NCBI GenBank assembly: GCA_030706785.1
Contig: JAUZNW010000005.1
Span: 1 to 49,884, forward strand
Origin: Bacteroidota bacterium
GTDB lineage: Bacteria; Bacteroidota; Bacteroidia; Bacteroidales; VadinHA17
Reading direction: 5' to 3'
Length of the DNA stretch: 49,884 nt
Shown here: piece by piece, positions 1-8,638 of the stretch
How the letters are laid out: every line of letters begins with the position of its first letter
Numbering within the stretch: the stretch's first letter is position 1
Program-made: the position numbers and the translations under genes
Notes under the pieces: model-generated
What the model saw: only the letters and a program-made list of their open reading frames with translations
The model's database searches: none
What the model was told of the DNA's origin: nothing

Positions 1-973
1 TGATTGCTTCTTCATTTGCATTTAGAACGATATCATATATGGCCTTTTGACGTTCGGTATATTTGCCGGAAACCGGATAGGTCCTTGTTATGTCGGCACA
101 ATACATGTCCTTTTCAGCGCCGCAATCCACTACTACAAGGTCACCGGCTTCCATCTTTTTTGAGTTTTCCATCCAGTGAAGAACGACTGAATTTATACCC
201 GATCCGATGATGGTCGGAAAGGAAAGAGATTTCGAGCCATTCACTGAAAAAACATATCTTACAACCGCTTCAAGCTGGTATTCATACATATCCGGTTTAA
301 GGGAGCGTATTGCCTCTCGCTGGGCTTCGGCTGTGATTTCCACTGCCTTCCGGGTCAGCTCAATTTCTGCAGGTGATTTTACCGATAACATCGGTTTGAT
401 TATTGTTGAGGGAGATAAAACAGTGAAAGTTGCGCCATGGTCCCTGGCCATTTTTATCAATTGCTCATTATCTGATAAGGGTGCATTAACCAGTGCTGGT
501 TTTTCCATATCAATGTAAACTGTTTTTAAAGGCGAAACCAGCAGGCGTCCTGTAAATTCCTGTGCAAATTGGGAAGAACCTGTCTCTTCCAGACCATACT
601 TTGTTTTTGCACCCTCTATGCCAATGGTCTGCGCATCCCAGTTAACCCTGGCGGAGTTTAAAGGCCTGATGAACAATACTTCATTTGTGGCGGAAAGTGC
701 ACCTGTACCTGAAACCAGGTCATTAGATAGTAATACCAGGGTGCAGCCTGGCTCATCAATACCTGTGAGGTAATAGAAATTCCCGCCTCTTCTTGAAACA
801 TCGAATCTGGCATTTGGATCACTGGTTCTGAGTATCATTACGCTTCCCGGAACCATCCTGCTTATCACCTCTTTCCTGCGGTTCATGAATTCCTGTGCTG
901 TCTGGGAATTGCTGGCGGTTGAAATGCCCGTAAAGGTCAGAACCATCGTCAGAACAAAGTGTATGGGTTTCAT
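1..973 (-). CDS. Exported Xaa-Pro aminopeptidase (M24B), cut by the window edge
   Basis: Begins at an ATG whose complement lies at 971-973 and reads leftwards out of the window, so only about 324 N-terminal residues are present. The N-terminus (MKPIHFVLTMVL) is a hydrophobic signal peptide, so the enzyme is probably periplasmic. An AMP_N-like domain follows (FYYLTGIDEPG, NEVLFIRP), then the start of the pita-bread metallopeptidase fold. Two aspartate metal ligands are visible: D283 in VVVDCG and D294 in CADITRTYP, spaced 11 apart as D260 and D271 are in E. coli PepP. The family removes N-terminal residues before proline using two metal ions. The remaining His and Glu ligands lie outside the window. 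It is transcribed away from the peptidoglycan-peptide genes at 1093. Confidence 0.9.
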   Translation of the reverse strand, partial: MKPIHFVLTMVLTFTGISTASNSQTAQEFMNRRKEVISRMVPGSVMILRTSDPNARFDVSRRGGNFYYLTGIDEPGCTLVLLSNDLVSGTGALSATNEVLFIRPLNSARVNWDAQTIGIEGAKTKYGLEETGSSQFAQEFTGRLLVSPLKTVYIDMEKPALVNAPLSDNEQLIKMARDHGATFTVLSPSTIIKPMLSVKSPAEIELTRKAVEITAEAQREAIRSLKPDMYEYQLEAVVRYVFSVNGSKSLSFPTIIGSGINSVVLHWMENSKKMEAGDLVVVDCGAEKDMYCADITRTYPVSGKYTERQKAIYDIVLNANEEAI

Positions 974-1092
974 AGCTAAGGATTTATTGTTATATCAAAT
1001 AAAATCAATATTCATGAATTATCAAATAATAATTGTTCGTTGCAGATACCGGAGATTCTAATTTTATAAATTTACCCTGAATAGATTTCTTC

Positions 1093-2541
1093 ATGAAAAT
1101 CCGCGTCCTGATCTGCACTTTTTTTCTCTTACTTATATTATTTGGCTGCAGGGAAAGCCCTTCTGACCATAAAACGGTGTTGACGCAGATTGGTAATGCA
1201 CTGGATATGGGGAATTTTAACAGGGTAAAGTTACTTGCTGATTCGGTCAGGAAATTCTGTGGTAAAGATCTGATCCTGAATGCAAAAGCTGATTCCTTTT
1301 TACAGATTGCTGACAGGATTGCGCTTGATTTTTCTATCCCGGAAGAGGAGATAATTGCAGAACTGAAGGAAAAAGTCGGAGATTTCCAGCCCGGGGAAAA
1401 AGCTTCATGGGAGAAAAATAACTGGCTGGAATGCAGGACAATAAACGGCGAAAAAAGATATTTCAAGAGAGCAGTCTCAAACCTGAATCTTATCAGGCAC
1501 TTCAGATATGAGCGGGAATACTATGACTCCCTCGACTCACAGGATCCTGAGATGGTACATCGCAGAAATAACATTCTGGAGGTTATCTCTGCATCTCAGC
1601 AACAATTCGCTCCTGTTGTTCCTGTAGAAATGACTATCGACTATACAATAACTGTCAATTCTGATGCGGTGCCGGCAGGAGAAACTGTCAGATGCTGGCT
1701 GCCATACCCCAAAGAAAATCATTCAAGGCAACAGAACGTCAGACTTCTTTCAACATCCCAGACCCGGTACATCATTTCTCCGGATTCGTCTGTTCACCGC
1801 AGCATTTATATAGAATCGAAGGCAAAAAAGGGGACACCTCTTAAATTCAGCGTATCATACAGTTATCAGTCCTCAGGGCAAAACTTTAAATTATCCGGCA
1901 TCAAAATTCTTCCTTATGATACAACCTCTGCGCTTTACATGAAATATACTTCTGAGCAGCTGCCACATATCTGTTTCAACCGAAATGTAAAAGAACTTGC
2001 CGACAGTATTATCGGGGATGAAAAAGCACCCAATGAAATTGTCAGGAAGGTTTACATGTGGTTCAGCAAAAACATCCCTTGGACCAGGGCTCTGGAATAT
2101 TCAATAATGCCAAATATTCCTGAGTATGTCCTTAAGAACAGGAGAGGAGATTGCGGAATGCAGACATTCCTTTTCATGTCAATTCTACGCTTTAAGGGCA
2201 TACCTGTAAAATGGCAAAGCGGCTGGAAGGTCCCTCCCTTCGGGAAGAATCTCCACGACTGGTGTGAGGTTTATTTTGAAGGTCCGGGCTGGGTGCCTGT
2301 CGATGTATCATACGGGCTCCAGTATTCAGACAATCCGCAAGTCAGGGATTTCTTTATTTCCGGTATCGATTCATACAGGCTGATAGTAAACGATGGTGTT
2401 TCGGGAGAACTTTTCCCTCCAAAGAAATTCCTGAGGAGCGAACCATATGATTTCCAGCGCGGAGAGGTTGAATGGAGGGGTGGTAATCTCTATTTTGACA
2501 AATGGGACTATGAAATGAAAATCACATACAGGGAATTATGA
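1093..2541 (+). CDS. Transglutaminase-like lipoprotein
   Basis: 482 residues. A signal peptide ends in a lipobox (LILFGC), so the protein is probably a lipoprotein. The C-terminal half carries the transglutaminase-core papain-like triad: Cys354 in RRGDCGMQTF, His388 in LHDWCEVYF and Asp404 in WVPVDVSYG. Bacterial members of this superfamily are usually cysteine peptidases or amidases rather than cross-linking enzymes. The N-terminal roughly 170 residues match nothing I recognise. Its stop overlaps the start of the NlpC/P60 gene (ATGA, 4-base overlap), so the two are probably co-translated. With the epimerase that follows, a role in extracytoplasmic peptide or peptidoglycan-peptide cleavage is a reasonable inference; the substrate is unknown. 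Confidence 0.85.
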   Translation: MKIRVLICTFFLLLILFGCRESPSDHKTVLTQIGNALDMGNFNRVKLLADSVRKFCGKDLILNAKADSFLQIADRIALDFSIPEEEIIAELKEKVGDFQPGEKASWEKNNWLECRTINGEKRYFKRAVSNLNLIRHFRYEREYYDSLDSQDPEMVHRRNNILEVISASQQQFAPVVPVEMTIDYTITVNSDAVPAGETVRCWLPYPKENHSRQQNVRLLSTSQTRYIISPDSSVHRSIYIESKAKKGTPLKFSVSYSYQSSGQNFKLSGIKILPYDTTSALYMKYTSEQLPHICFNRNVKELADSIIGDEKAPNEIVRKVYMWFSKNIPWTRALEYSIMPNIPEYVLKNRRGDCGMQTFLFMSILRFKGIPVKWQSGWKVPPFGKNLHDWCEVYFEGPGWVPVDVSYGLQYSDNPQVRDFFISGIDSYRLIVNDGVSGELFPPKKFLRSEPYDFQRGEVEWRGGNLYFDKWDYEMKITYREL

Positions 2542-3752
2542 TATACAATAAGTTCTTTGGTGATCGAATATTAACGGTACTTTTTATTCTCGCATTGATG
2601 ACACCTGGTTGTCACAGGAATAATCCCAGGGCTGTTAATAATATATCTGAATCTTTTAAAGATGAATTAGATTCGATCGGCATCATTATGGTACCTGATC
2701 TTCGTGAGGGTATTTATGATGTAGACCTCCGGCAGGGCAGCTCCGGCCTGGTTCTAAAGGGTGAAACCGATCTGCCTGCCGCAAAAGCTGCAATTACGGG
2801 ATTGCTTAAAAACAAAGGTGTTGTTTATACCGACAGCCTTGTGGTACTTCCTGATACGACAATAATAATCAAACACTGGGGATTGGTTAGTGTAAGTGTC
2901 TGCAACATAAGGCTTTTCCCGTCGTACGATGCGGAAATGGTATCTCAGGCGCTTATGGGAACTCCTGTGAAAATACTTAAAAAGGAGGGAGACTGGTTCA
3001 ATGTACAGACACCGGATATGTACCTTGGCTGGGTGGATACTGATGCTATAGAGTCGAAAACCTTAAAGGAATTTTCCAGATGGAAGGCTTCATCAAGACT
3101 GTTTTATATTAAAAAGACCGGAGATATCCATGCTGATCAGTTATCAGCCAGGCAGGTGTCAGATATTATTGTAGGGTGTATAATCGAATTAGCCGGTGAA
3201 TCAGGTAACCTCTACTCGGTAGTTCTGCCTGACGGCCGGAAAGGATTTATAAACAAAGGTGATGTTATTCCTTTTGAAAAGTTGTCGCCCGAGACCTACC
3301 TAACCGCGGAGAATCTCAGAAACAGTGCAGAGTCCTTTATGGGGATACCCTACCTGTGGGGAGGGACCTCTTCAAAGGGGTTTGACTGCAGCGGTTTTGT
3401 CAAAACTGTTTATTTTCTCAACGGAATGATCCTTTCAAGAGATGCTTCTCAGCAATTCCTGCACGGAACAAGAATCAGAAGGTCTTTTTATCCCGATTCA
3501 CTTAAAACAGGTGATCTTCTTTTCTTTGGCTCATCGAAGAACGGAAGGCCAAGGGCAACACATGTAGGAATGTATCTGGGTAATACGGAATTCATCCATT
3601 GCTCCGGGATGGTCAAGATCAACAGCCTGGATTCAACCCGGTCAAATTTCAGCAGGTTCCGGAGGAATTCCTTCCTGGGGGTGAGAAGGATCCTCGGTGC
3701 TCCTGCAGGAAAGGGATTAATTCCTGTTTCAGAACACACATGGTATAAATAA
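2538..3752 (+). CDS. NlpC/P60 peptidase lipoprotein with SH3-like domains
   Basis: 404 residues with a signal peptide and lipobox (MTPGC). The middle (about 115-265) looks like bacterial SH3 modules (VSVCNIRLFPSYDAEM, WFNVQTPDMYLGWV). The C-terminal domain is NlpC/P60 with Cys284 (FDCSGFV), His342 (THVGMYLG) and His354 (FIHCSG). Dipeptidyl-peptidase VI relatives such as YkfC have the same SH3 plus NlpC/P60 build and cut gamma-D-Glu-diamino-acid bonds in peptidoglycan stem peptides, releasing L-Ala-D-Glu. The dipeptide epimerase gene starts 6 bases downstream, which strongly suggests this specificity. It overlaps the preceding transglutaminase-like gene by 4 bases. Confidence 0.9.
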   Translation: MIYNKFFGDRILTVLFILALMTPGCHRNNPRAVNNISESFKDELDSIGIIMVPDLREGIYDVDLRQGSSGLVLKGETDLPAAKAAITGLLKNKGVVYTDSLVVLPDTTIIIKHWGLVSVSVCNIRLFPSYDAEMVSQALMGTPVKILKKEGDWFNVQTPDMYLGWVDTDAIESKTLKEFSRWKASSRLFYIKKTGDIHADQLSARQVSDIIVGCIIELAGESGNLYSVVLPDGRKGFINKGDVIPFEKLSPETYLTAENLRNSAESFMGIPYLWGGTSSKGFDCSGFVKTVYFLNGMILSRDASQQFLHGTRIRRSFYPDSLKTGDLLFFGSSKNGRPRATHVGMYLGNTEFIHCSGMVKINSLDSTRSNFSRFRRNSFLGVRRILGAPAGKGLIPVSEHTWYK

Positions 3753-3758
3753 ATCATA

Positions 3759-4904
3759 ATGATGAATAAGAGGGAATTCATAAAGTACAGCAGTTACCTG
3801 GTCGGAGGGACCATCCTTGGCAATAAGGTCAGTGCATCGGTACCGTTCTTTTCTGAAAGGCAGAAAAGCAGAAGGAAAAATGGCAGGCTGACTCTCAGGT
3901 TTACCCCCTACACTCTACAGCTCAGACACACTTTTACACTGGCAACAAGCTCAAGGACAACGACTCCCGGCATGCTGACAGAAATCGAATATGACGGTTT
4001 AACCGGATATGGTGAAGCTTCGATGCCGCCATACCTTGGGGAGAGCCAGGAATCCGCCGGAAAATTCCTGTCACTGTTAAATCTTTCACAGTTTACTGAT
4101 CCTTTTCTGCTGGTCGATATACTTGACTATGTTGAAAATGTGATGCCCGGTAATTACGCGGCAAAGGCATCGATTGATATTGCCATGCATGACCTTATCG
4201 GAAAGCTTGTTGGAGAACCATTTTACAGATTGTTCGGTCTCAACCGCGCAAAAGCACCTCTTACGAGCTTCACGATCGGTCTTGATAGTCCTGATATTAT
4301 CCGGCAGAAAGTTGCTGAGGCAGAACCGTATAAAATATTGAAAGTAAAACTGGGGAGGGATAATGACAGGGAAATGGTTGAGGTTGTCCGATCCCTGACT
4401 GATAAGCCATTATGCGTTGATGTCAATCAGGGCTGGAAGGACCGGGCCTACGCCATTGAAATGGCGAACTGGCTTAAGGAAAAGGGTGTGGTATTCCTTG
4501 AACAGCCAATGCCAAAGGAGATGAAGGATGATATTGCCTTCCTGACACAGAAGAGTCCCATGCCGGTTATCGGGGATGAAGCGATCCAGAATGTTGGTGA
4601 CCTTATAAAAAACCGGGATGTTTATTCCGGGATAAATATAAAGCTTATGAAATGCGGGGGATTGAATGCTGCTATGAAAATGATAAATGTTGCAAGGGCT
4701 TTTAATATGAAGGTAATGATTGGCTGCATGACCGAGACCTCCTGCGCTGTTACGGCTGCAGCACAGCTTTCACCCCTGGTTGACTGGTGTGATCTTGACG
4801 GAAACCTGCTTATAAGCAACGATCCGTTTGAAGGACTCACCATTACCGAAGGCAAAGTCACACTGCCGGACAGGCCAGGCATTGGCGTAAGAAAAATAGC
4901 CTGA
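3759..4904 (+). CDS. Dipeptide epimerase (L-Ala-D/L-Glu epimerase type), enolase superfamily
   Basis: 381 residues. The catalytic KxK pair is K195/K197 (LKVKLGRD); the metal ligands are D221 (CVDVNQGW), E248 (FLEQPMP) and D273 (IGDEAIQ); the second acid-base lysine is K295 (INIKLMKCGG). This layout defines the muconate-lactonizing subgroup, which includes dipeptide epimerases that convert L-Ala-D-Glu to L-Ala-L-Glu in peptidoglycan recycling. The N-terminus (KREFIKYSSYLVGG) resembles a Tat-like leader with KR instead of RR, so this copy may be exported. The next codon is also ATG (3762) and could be the start. It is the last gene of the cluster and converges on the TonB gene with no clear terminator in the 31-base gap. 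Confidence 0.88.
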   Translation: MMNKREFIKYSSYLVGGTILGNKVSASVPFFSERQKSRRKNGRLTLRFTPYTLQLRHTFTLATSSRTTTPGMLTEIEYDGLTGYGEASMPPYLGESQESAGKFLSLLNLSQFTDPFLLVDILDYVENVMPGNYAAKASIDIAMHDLIGKLVGEPFYRLFGLNRAKAPLTSFTIGLDSPDIIRQKVAEAEPYKILKVKLGRDNDREMVEVVRSLTDKPLCVDVNQGWKDRAYAIEMANWLKEKGVVFLEQPMPKEMKDDIAFLTQKSPMPVIGDEAIQNVGDLIKNRDVYSGINIKLMKCGGLNAAMKMINVARAFNMKVMIGCMTETSCAVTAAAQLSPLVDWCDLDGNLLISNDPFEGLTITEGKVTLPDRPGIGVRKIA

Positions 4905-4935
4905 ATAATCGTGAAATCTTCCGGATAGTCAACTG

Positions 4936-5721
4936 TCAGTAAGTTTTAATCTCGAAAGTAACCGGAACACTGAACCATACAGGTACGGGTTTCCCGTTCT
5001 GCCTTCCGGGTTTCCACCTGGGAAGCGATGAAACCACTCTTAAAGCCTCCTCATCAAGAGAGGGATGGACCTTCCGGATTACTTCAAGCCTTTTTACAGA
5101 TCCGTCAGACCATACAGCAAACTTGATGAACACTTTCCCCTGGACAAGGTTTTCAAGTGCTTCCGGCGGATATTTTGTATTATCTGCTATGAATTTCAGT
5201 AGAGCCTGATAACCTCCGGGAAACTCAGGTTGCTCTTCAACAAAAATTAATGGTTCAGTTTCCTCAGGAACCCCGGTAACCGGATTTGCATAAGCAATGG
5301 AATCAATATTGCCGGTATTGTCTATAACGGCCTTATTTACTACAGAGTCACCAATAAAATCATTGATCATCAGGTTGGTCACGTCCATTGTGTCATCAAC
5401 AATCCTGGGTTCAACATAGGTATAACCAGCCGGAGGTGCGGCAGGCTTCTGAGGCTCGGGCTGGACTATTTTCCCCGGGTCAATCAGGTTTTCCGTCTGA
5501 ATTACAACGAAAGTACCGGGTTCGATCCTGCCTTTAGCCGGCTCCGGAGCCAGAACGAACATCAGAATAAAAGGAAGTGAACTGAGGGTGATCCCACCAA
5601 GGAGTGAAATTATAGCTGCAGATTTGTATCTTCTACGGAGATCATAAGCTCCGTACATCCTGTTGCGATTCGCGAAAATGATCTCATCAAATTCCGGAAC
5701 CTTACTATCGATCCTCTTCAT
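4936..5721 (-). CDS. TonB-family energy transducer
   Basis: 261 residues. It has the typical Bacteroidota TonB plan: a short cytoplasmic segment (FDEIIFANRNRMYGAY), one membrane helix at about 33-58, a Pro/Glu-containing periplasmic linker, and a C-terminal TonB domain from about 168 (PEFPGGYQALLKFI, YPPEALENLVQGKVF, WKPGRQNGKPVPVWFS). TonB couples the proton-motive force, through ExbB/ExbD, to outer-membrane transport. No exbB or exbD is in the window. It lies downstream of the two DUF5916 barrel proteins on the same strand, after a 217-base gap that holds a heptamer repeat and an inverted repeat, so it may have its own promoter. Confidence 0.88.
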   Translation of the reverse strand: MKRIDSKVPEFDEIIFANRNRMYGAYDLRRRYKSAAIISLLGGITLSSLPFILMFVLAPEPAKGRIEPGTFVVIQTENLIDPGKIVQPEPQKPAAPPAGYTYVEPRIVDDTMDVTNLMINDFIGDSVVNKAVIDNTGNIDSIAYANPVTGVPEETEPLIFVEEQPEFPGGYQALLKFIADNTKYPPEALENLVQGKVFIKFAVWSDGSVKRLEVIRKVHPSLDEEALRVVSSLPRWKPGRQNGKPVPVWFSVPVTFEIKTY

Positions 5722-5869
5722 TTTTAATAGTTTAAAAGGTTGATAAACTTCACACAGGCCAACCGGATTGCAACTATGTCAAAGAAGAGATACCTATTAA
5801 AATAGGCACAAATTTGGTGCCAATCATGCGTTGAAATGATGAATTATTGAGGATGTGCTACGCATTCAG

Positions 5870-5919
5870 AGGCGATAGACTATTACATCGCCTATCGCCT
5901 ATTATACATAATACATTCT
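5870..5919. repeat. Heptamer tract and 9-bp inverted repeat after the DUF5916 gene
   Basis: Positions 5885-5919 hold five consecutive 7-base units of the form nnATnnn (for example acatcgc, ctatcgc). The tract starts 20 bases beyond the stop of the minus-strand DUF5916 gene. It overlaps a perfect inverted repeat, AGGCGATAG (5870-5878) with CTATCGCCT (5892-5900), leaving a 13-base loop. No run of T follows on the transcript strand, so a classical intrinsic terminator is not evident. It belongs to the window-wide set of 7-base-period tracts. Confidence 0.6.
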
Positions 5920-5938
5920 TTCCTGTCGCCTTTAATGC

Positions 5939-8593
5939 TTACTTCAGCCCGAACCTGTAGCTGAATTTGATGAGGAATACGTTGTTAAGGTGATAGTTAT
6001 CGTCCTGCCTGTACAGCCTGTGGTTGAACAGATCTCCAAAATCATTGAAGAAATCCAGATTGCCGGTGGAATTATATCCGTTTCTTGTCTGGCTCCAGAC
6101 AAGGTAAACCGAGGATCCGGGTGAATATTCCCATCTTAACACAAGATTGGAAAGGAATGCCTTGTAATTAAAATCCATTTTGTTGAACGTATAATCTTCG
6201 GACCCGTCAGTGTTTTCATCTATGCTGTAATTGTCAGGTTTTTCCGTTAACTGGCCTGAAGTATAAGTATGAAACCGGTCACTGTATCTGTCAGCCATAG
6301 GGTTTGTGATATACTTGAAATCATAATACTTCCCTGAAGCTATAAAAGGCTGGCCCCAGTACTGAATTGTAAGATTGGGGCTCAGGTTAAGGTTTACCCT
6401 TAGTGATGAACTGATTGTTTTTCTCTTGATACTACCGAAAATATACCTGTCATTGTTATTGTACGTCAGATTGTCAACATACTGAAGCTCACTGAATGAT
6501 TTGCTGTAAGACGGACTAATAGTGAATAACAGATAATTGGTGGGTTTATAAGAGAGATCCGTTCCCGCGTTCAGGTTCCAGGAGTCCTTCTCCCAGCCAT
6601 CTGATCCGTTAAAGTAAATGCTGTAAGTGAATTTTTTATGATAATCCGATGAAAAACCTATTCTTGCACTTGTGTTTCCGGGCAATTTCATCATCGGGCC
6701 GCCACGAAGCATTCCTGTGGAGAGTGAGGTACCGCTTAAATTACCGCCGGTCCATACACTCCAGTAATTTTTTAATTCTGTTGAAGCATTCCATTCAAAA
6801 CCCATACTTGTCACATCGCCGCCAAAATTGTTCATCAGAAAAATATCGCCATTGATATTGAAATTCCTGTAAATCCATTTCGGATCCCAGAGACTGTATC
6901 CGGCGACTATAACGGATATGATTTGATCTGCTTCACGTAAATAACCCAGGTCATTGGTTTCGAATCCCGGAGTCTTCCAGGTGACGGCTCCCAGAAGAAA
7001 AAGATGTCCGTTCAGCTTCTGTATCTGCATTCTTCCGCCTGAACCCATGAGCGAGGTACGGGTTGTGTCATATTTAGTATAATCATTATCAGGCCTTTGA
7101 AAATACCGGGCAGAGGACCGTTGTGTGTAATCAAGAGCTTTCTTTGATCCGTTGACCTGGCTGAAAGCAGCATTCAGATTGAACATCCATTTTTTGTCTT
7201 TTGTGTACTGTGTAAAATCGAATCCGCCTGAATATGCAGATTTATGCATAAAATCAGCAAGATTTGAATCAAGGTAACGGTTGGTACCTGTCAGTATTCC
7301 GCCGATGATTGTTCTGCCTTCATTGATATCTTTTTGCACCCTGCCAACAAAATAATTGGTAAGAGGCTCAACGGTTTCATATGTTCTTTTCCCTTCAGAA
7401 TCAATTTTAGCCTTTTCCTCAGCTGTAACAGCTTCAATGAAACCAATTGATAGTCCATTTTTTGTCTTTCCTGTCAGTTTCCCTGCGCCGATTATACTTG
7501 TTGCTATCGGTATATCGGCGTGTAAACCGCCGCTAAGATCAGGATTTCCATGGGGAGCCCGGCCTATTCGTCTCGAATAAAACAGGTTATCATTTCCGAC
7601 ATCACCGTTTCCGAGCCCGATATTAAAATTTGTAATGTTATTCCCCTCAATGAAAAATGGTCGTTTTTCACTGAAAAAGGTTTCATAAGCTGTAAGATTT
7701 ACGACAGATGGGTCCGCTTCAACCTGCCCGAAGTCGGGATTAAGTGTGAGATCCATGGTCATATTGTTCGTTATCCCGATCTTTGCATCCAGCCCTCCGT
7801 TGAGCCCGAATTTTCTGCCTTTATCCCTGAAAGGATTTTCCGGTTCTGCCCTGAAGGTTTCAGCCTTTACCACGCCGTAAGGAGTTACATCAAGGATTTT
7901 TCTCGGTTTTATCCCTTCAAGCCCTGTCAATTCTCCCATCAGATGAATAAACTCGGATGCATCCCGGGGAATGTGCTGCCAGAAAGACTGTTCATCATAC
8001 CTGTAAATGATCCTTGCAATGTCAAAGCCCCAGACCTCACCAGAGTTTTTATCAAATCTTAGCTGGCTGAATGGTATTCTCATCTCAGCAATCCAACCTT
8101 CCTTATTGATAGATGTTCTCACCCACCAGTTTGGATCCCATGAAGAATCCTGATTCTGGCCGTCATTTGTAAACATCTGATCATATTTTACTCCGGATGA
8201 GCTGACGCCGAAAAGAAAACCCGTACGAAGATCATGAAAGCTGTCAATGATGATTCCAACAAGATCACCGTCAGCCTGATCACGTCTTGTTAAACGGTTT
8301 ACAATACTGTCAGGGCTGGTATCAAAAGACCTGATGGCAACGTAAAGGTTATCAGCATCGAAAAGAATCTTGAAATCAGTCCTCTGGATTGAAGGTTTTC
8401 CGTTATATGGTCTGTTCTGGGTAAACTCATCAGCCCAGGTTCCCTCCTTCCATGCCTCATCATCGAGAATTCCATCAATAGCCGGAGCATTTGATATCCT
8501 GGTTGCCTTGTATTGCCTCTTTTCAGGCGTTTGCCCGAGGGTGCTATAAAAGACCAGGAACAGACAAAATATCGAGATCAGAATTCTTTTCAT
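5939..8593 (-). CDS. DUF5916 outer-membrane protein with CBM9-like N-terminal domain (second copy)
   Basis: 884 residues when started at the ATG complementary to 8591-8593, which puts a signal peptide directly at the N-terminus (MKRILISIFCLFLVF); an ATG 9 bases further upstream is possible. Residues about 28-230 form a CBM9/DOMON-like beta-sandwich (PAIDGILDDEAW, ILFDADNLYVAI). The rest is DUF5916 with barrel-like alternation, the family motif FFIEGNNITNFN and a C-terminus ending FSYRFGLK. The family is widespread in Bacteroidota and predicted to be in the outer membrane; its substrate is not established. It lies 45 bases downstream of a same-length paralogue, so the two are probably co-transcribed. 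Confidence 0.87.
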   Translation of the reverse strand: MKRILISIFCLFLVFYSTLGQTPEKRQYKATRISNAPAIDGILDDEAWKEGTWADEFTQNRPYNGKPSIQRTDFKILFDADNLYVAIRSFDTSPDSIVNRLTRRDQADGDLVGIIIDSFHDLRTGFLFGVSSSGVKYDQMFTNDGQNQDSSWDPNWWVRTSINKEGWIAEMRIPFSQLRFDKNSGEVWGFDIARIIYRYDEQSFWQHIPRDASEFIHLMGELTGLEGIKPRKILDVTPYGVVKAETFRAEPENPFRDKGRKFGLNGGLDAKIGITNNMTMDLTLNPDFGQVEADPSVVNLTAYETFFSEKRPFFIEGNNITNFNIGLGNGDVGNDNLFYSRRIGRAPHGNPDLSGGLHADIPIATSIIGAGKLTGKTKNGLSIGFIEAVTAEEKAKIDSEGKRTYETVEPLTNYFVGRVQKDINEGRTIIGGILTGTNRYLDSNLADFMHKSAYSGGFDFTQYTKDKKWMFNLNAAFSQVNGSKKALDYTQRSSARYFQRPDNDYTKYDTTRTSLMGSGGRMQIQKLNGHLFLLGAVTWKTPGFETNDLGYLREADQIISVIVAGYSLWDPKWIYRNFNINGDIFLMNNFGGDVTSMGFEWNASTELKNYWSVWTGGNLSGTSLSTGMLRGGPMMKLPGNTSARIGFSSDYHKKFTYSIYFNGSDGWEKDSWNLNAGTDLSYKPTNYLLFTISPSYSKSFSELQYVDNLTYNNNDRYIFGSIKRKTISSSLRVNLNLSPNLTIQYWGQPFIASGKYYDFKYITNPMADRYSDRFHTYTSGQLTEKPDNYSIDENTDGSEDYTFNKMDFNYKAFLSNLVLRWEYSPGSSVYLVWSQTRNGYNSTGNLDFFNDFGDLFNHRLYRQDDNYHLNNVFLIKFSYRFGLK

Positions 8594-8638
8594 ACAATCC
8601 AAAGAGCATTCGGCAAGACATTAAGGAAGTCATCTTAA

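Noticed and set aside
1005-1466. A 153-residue open frame opposite the transglutaminase-like gene
   Set aside because: It has no family features and lies antisense to a gene with a clear signal peptide and a catalytic triad on the other strand.
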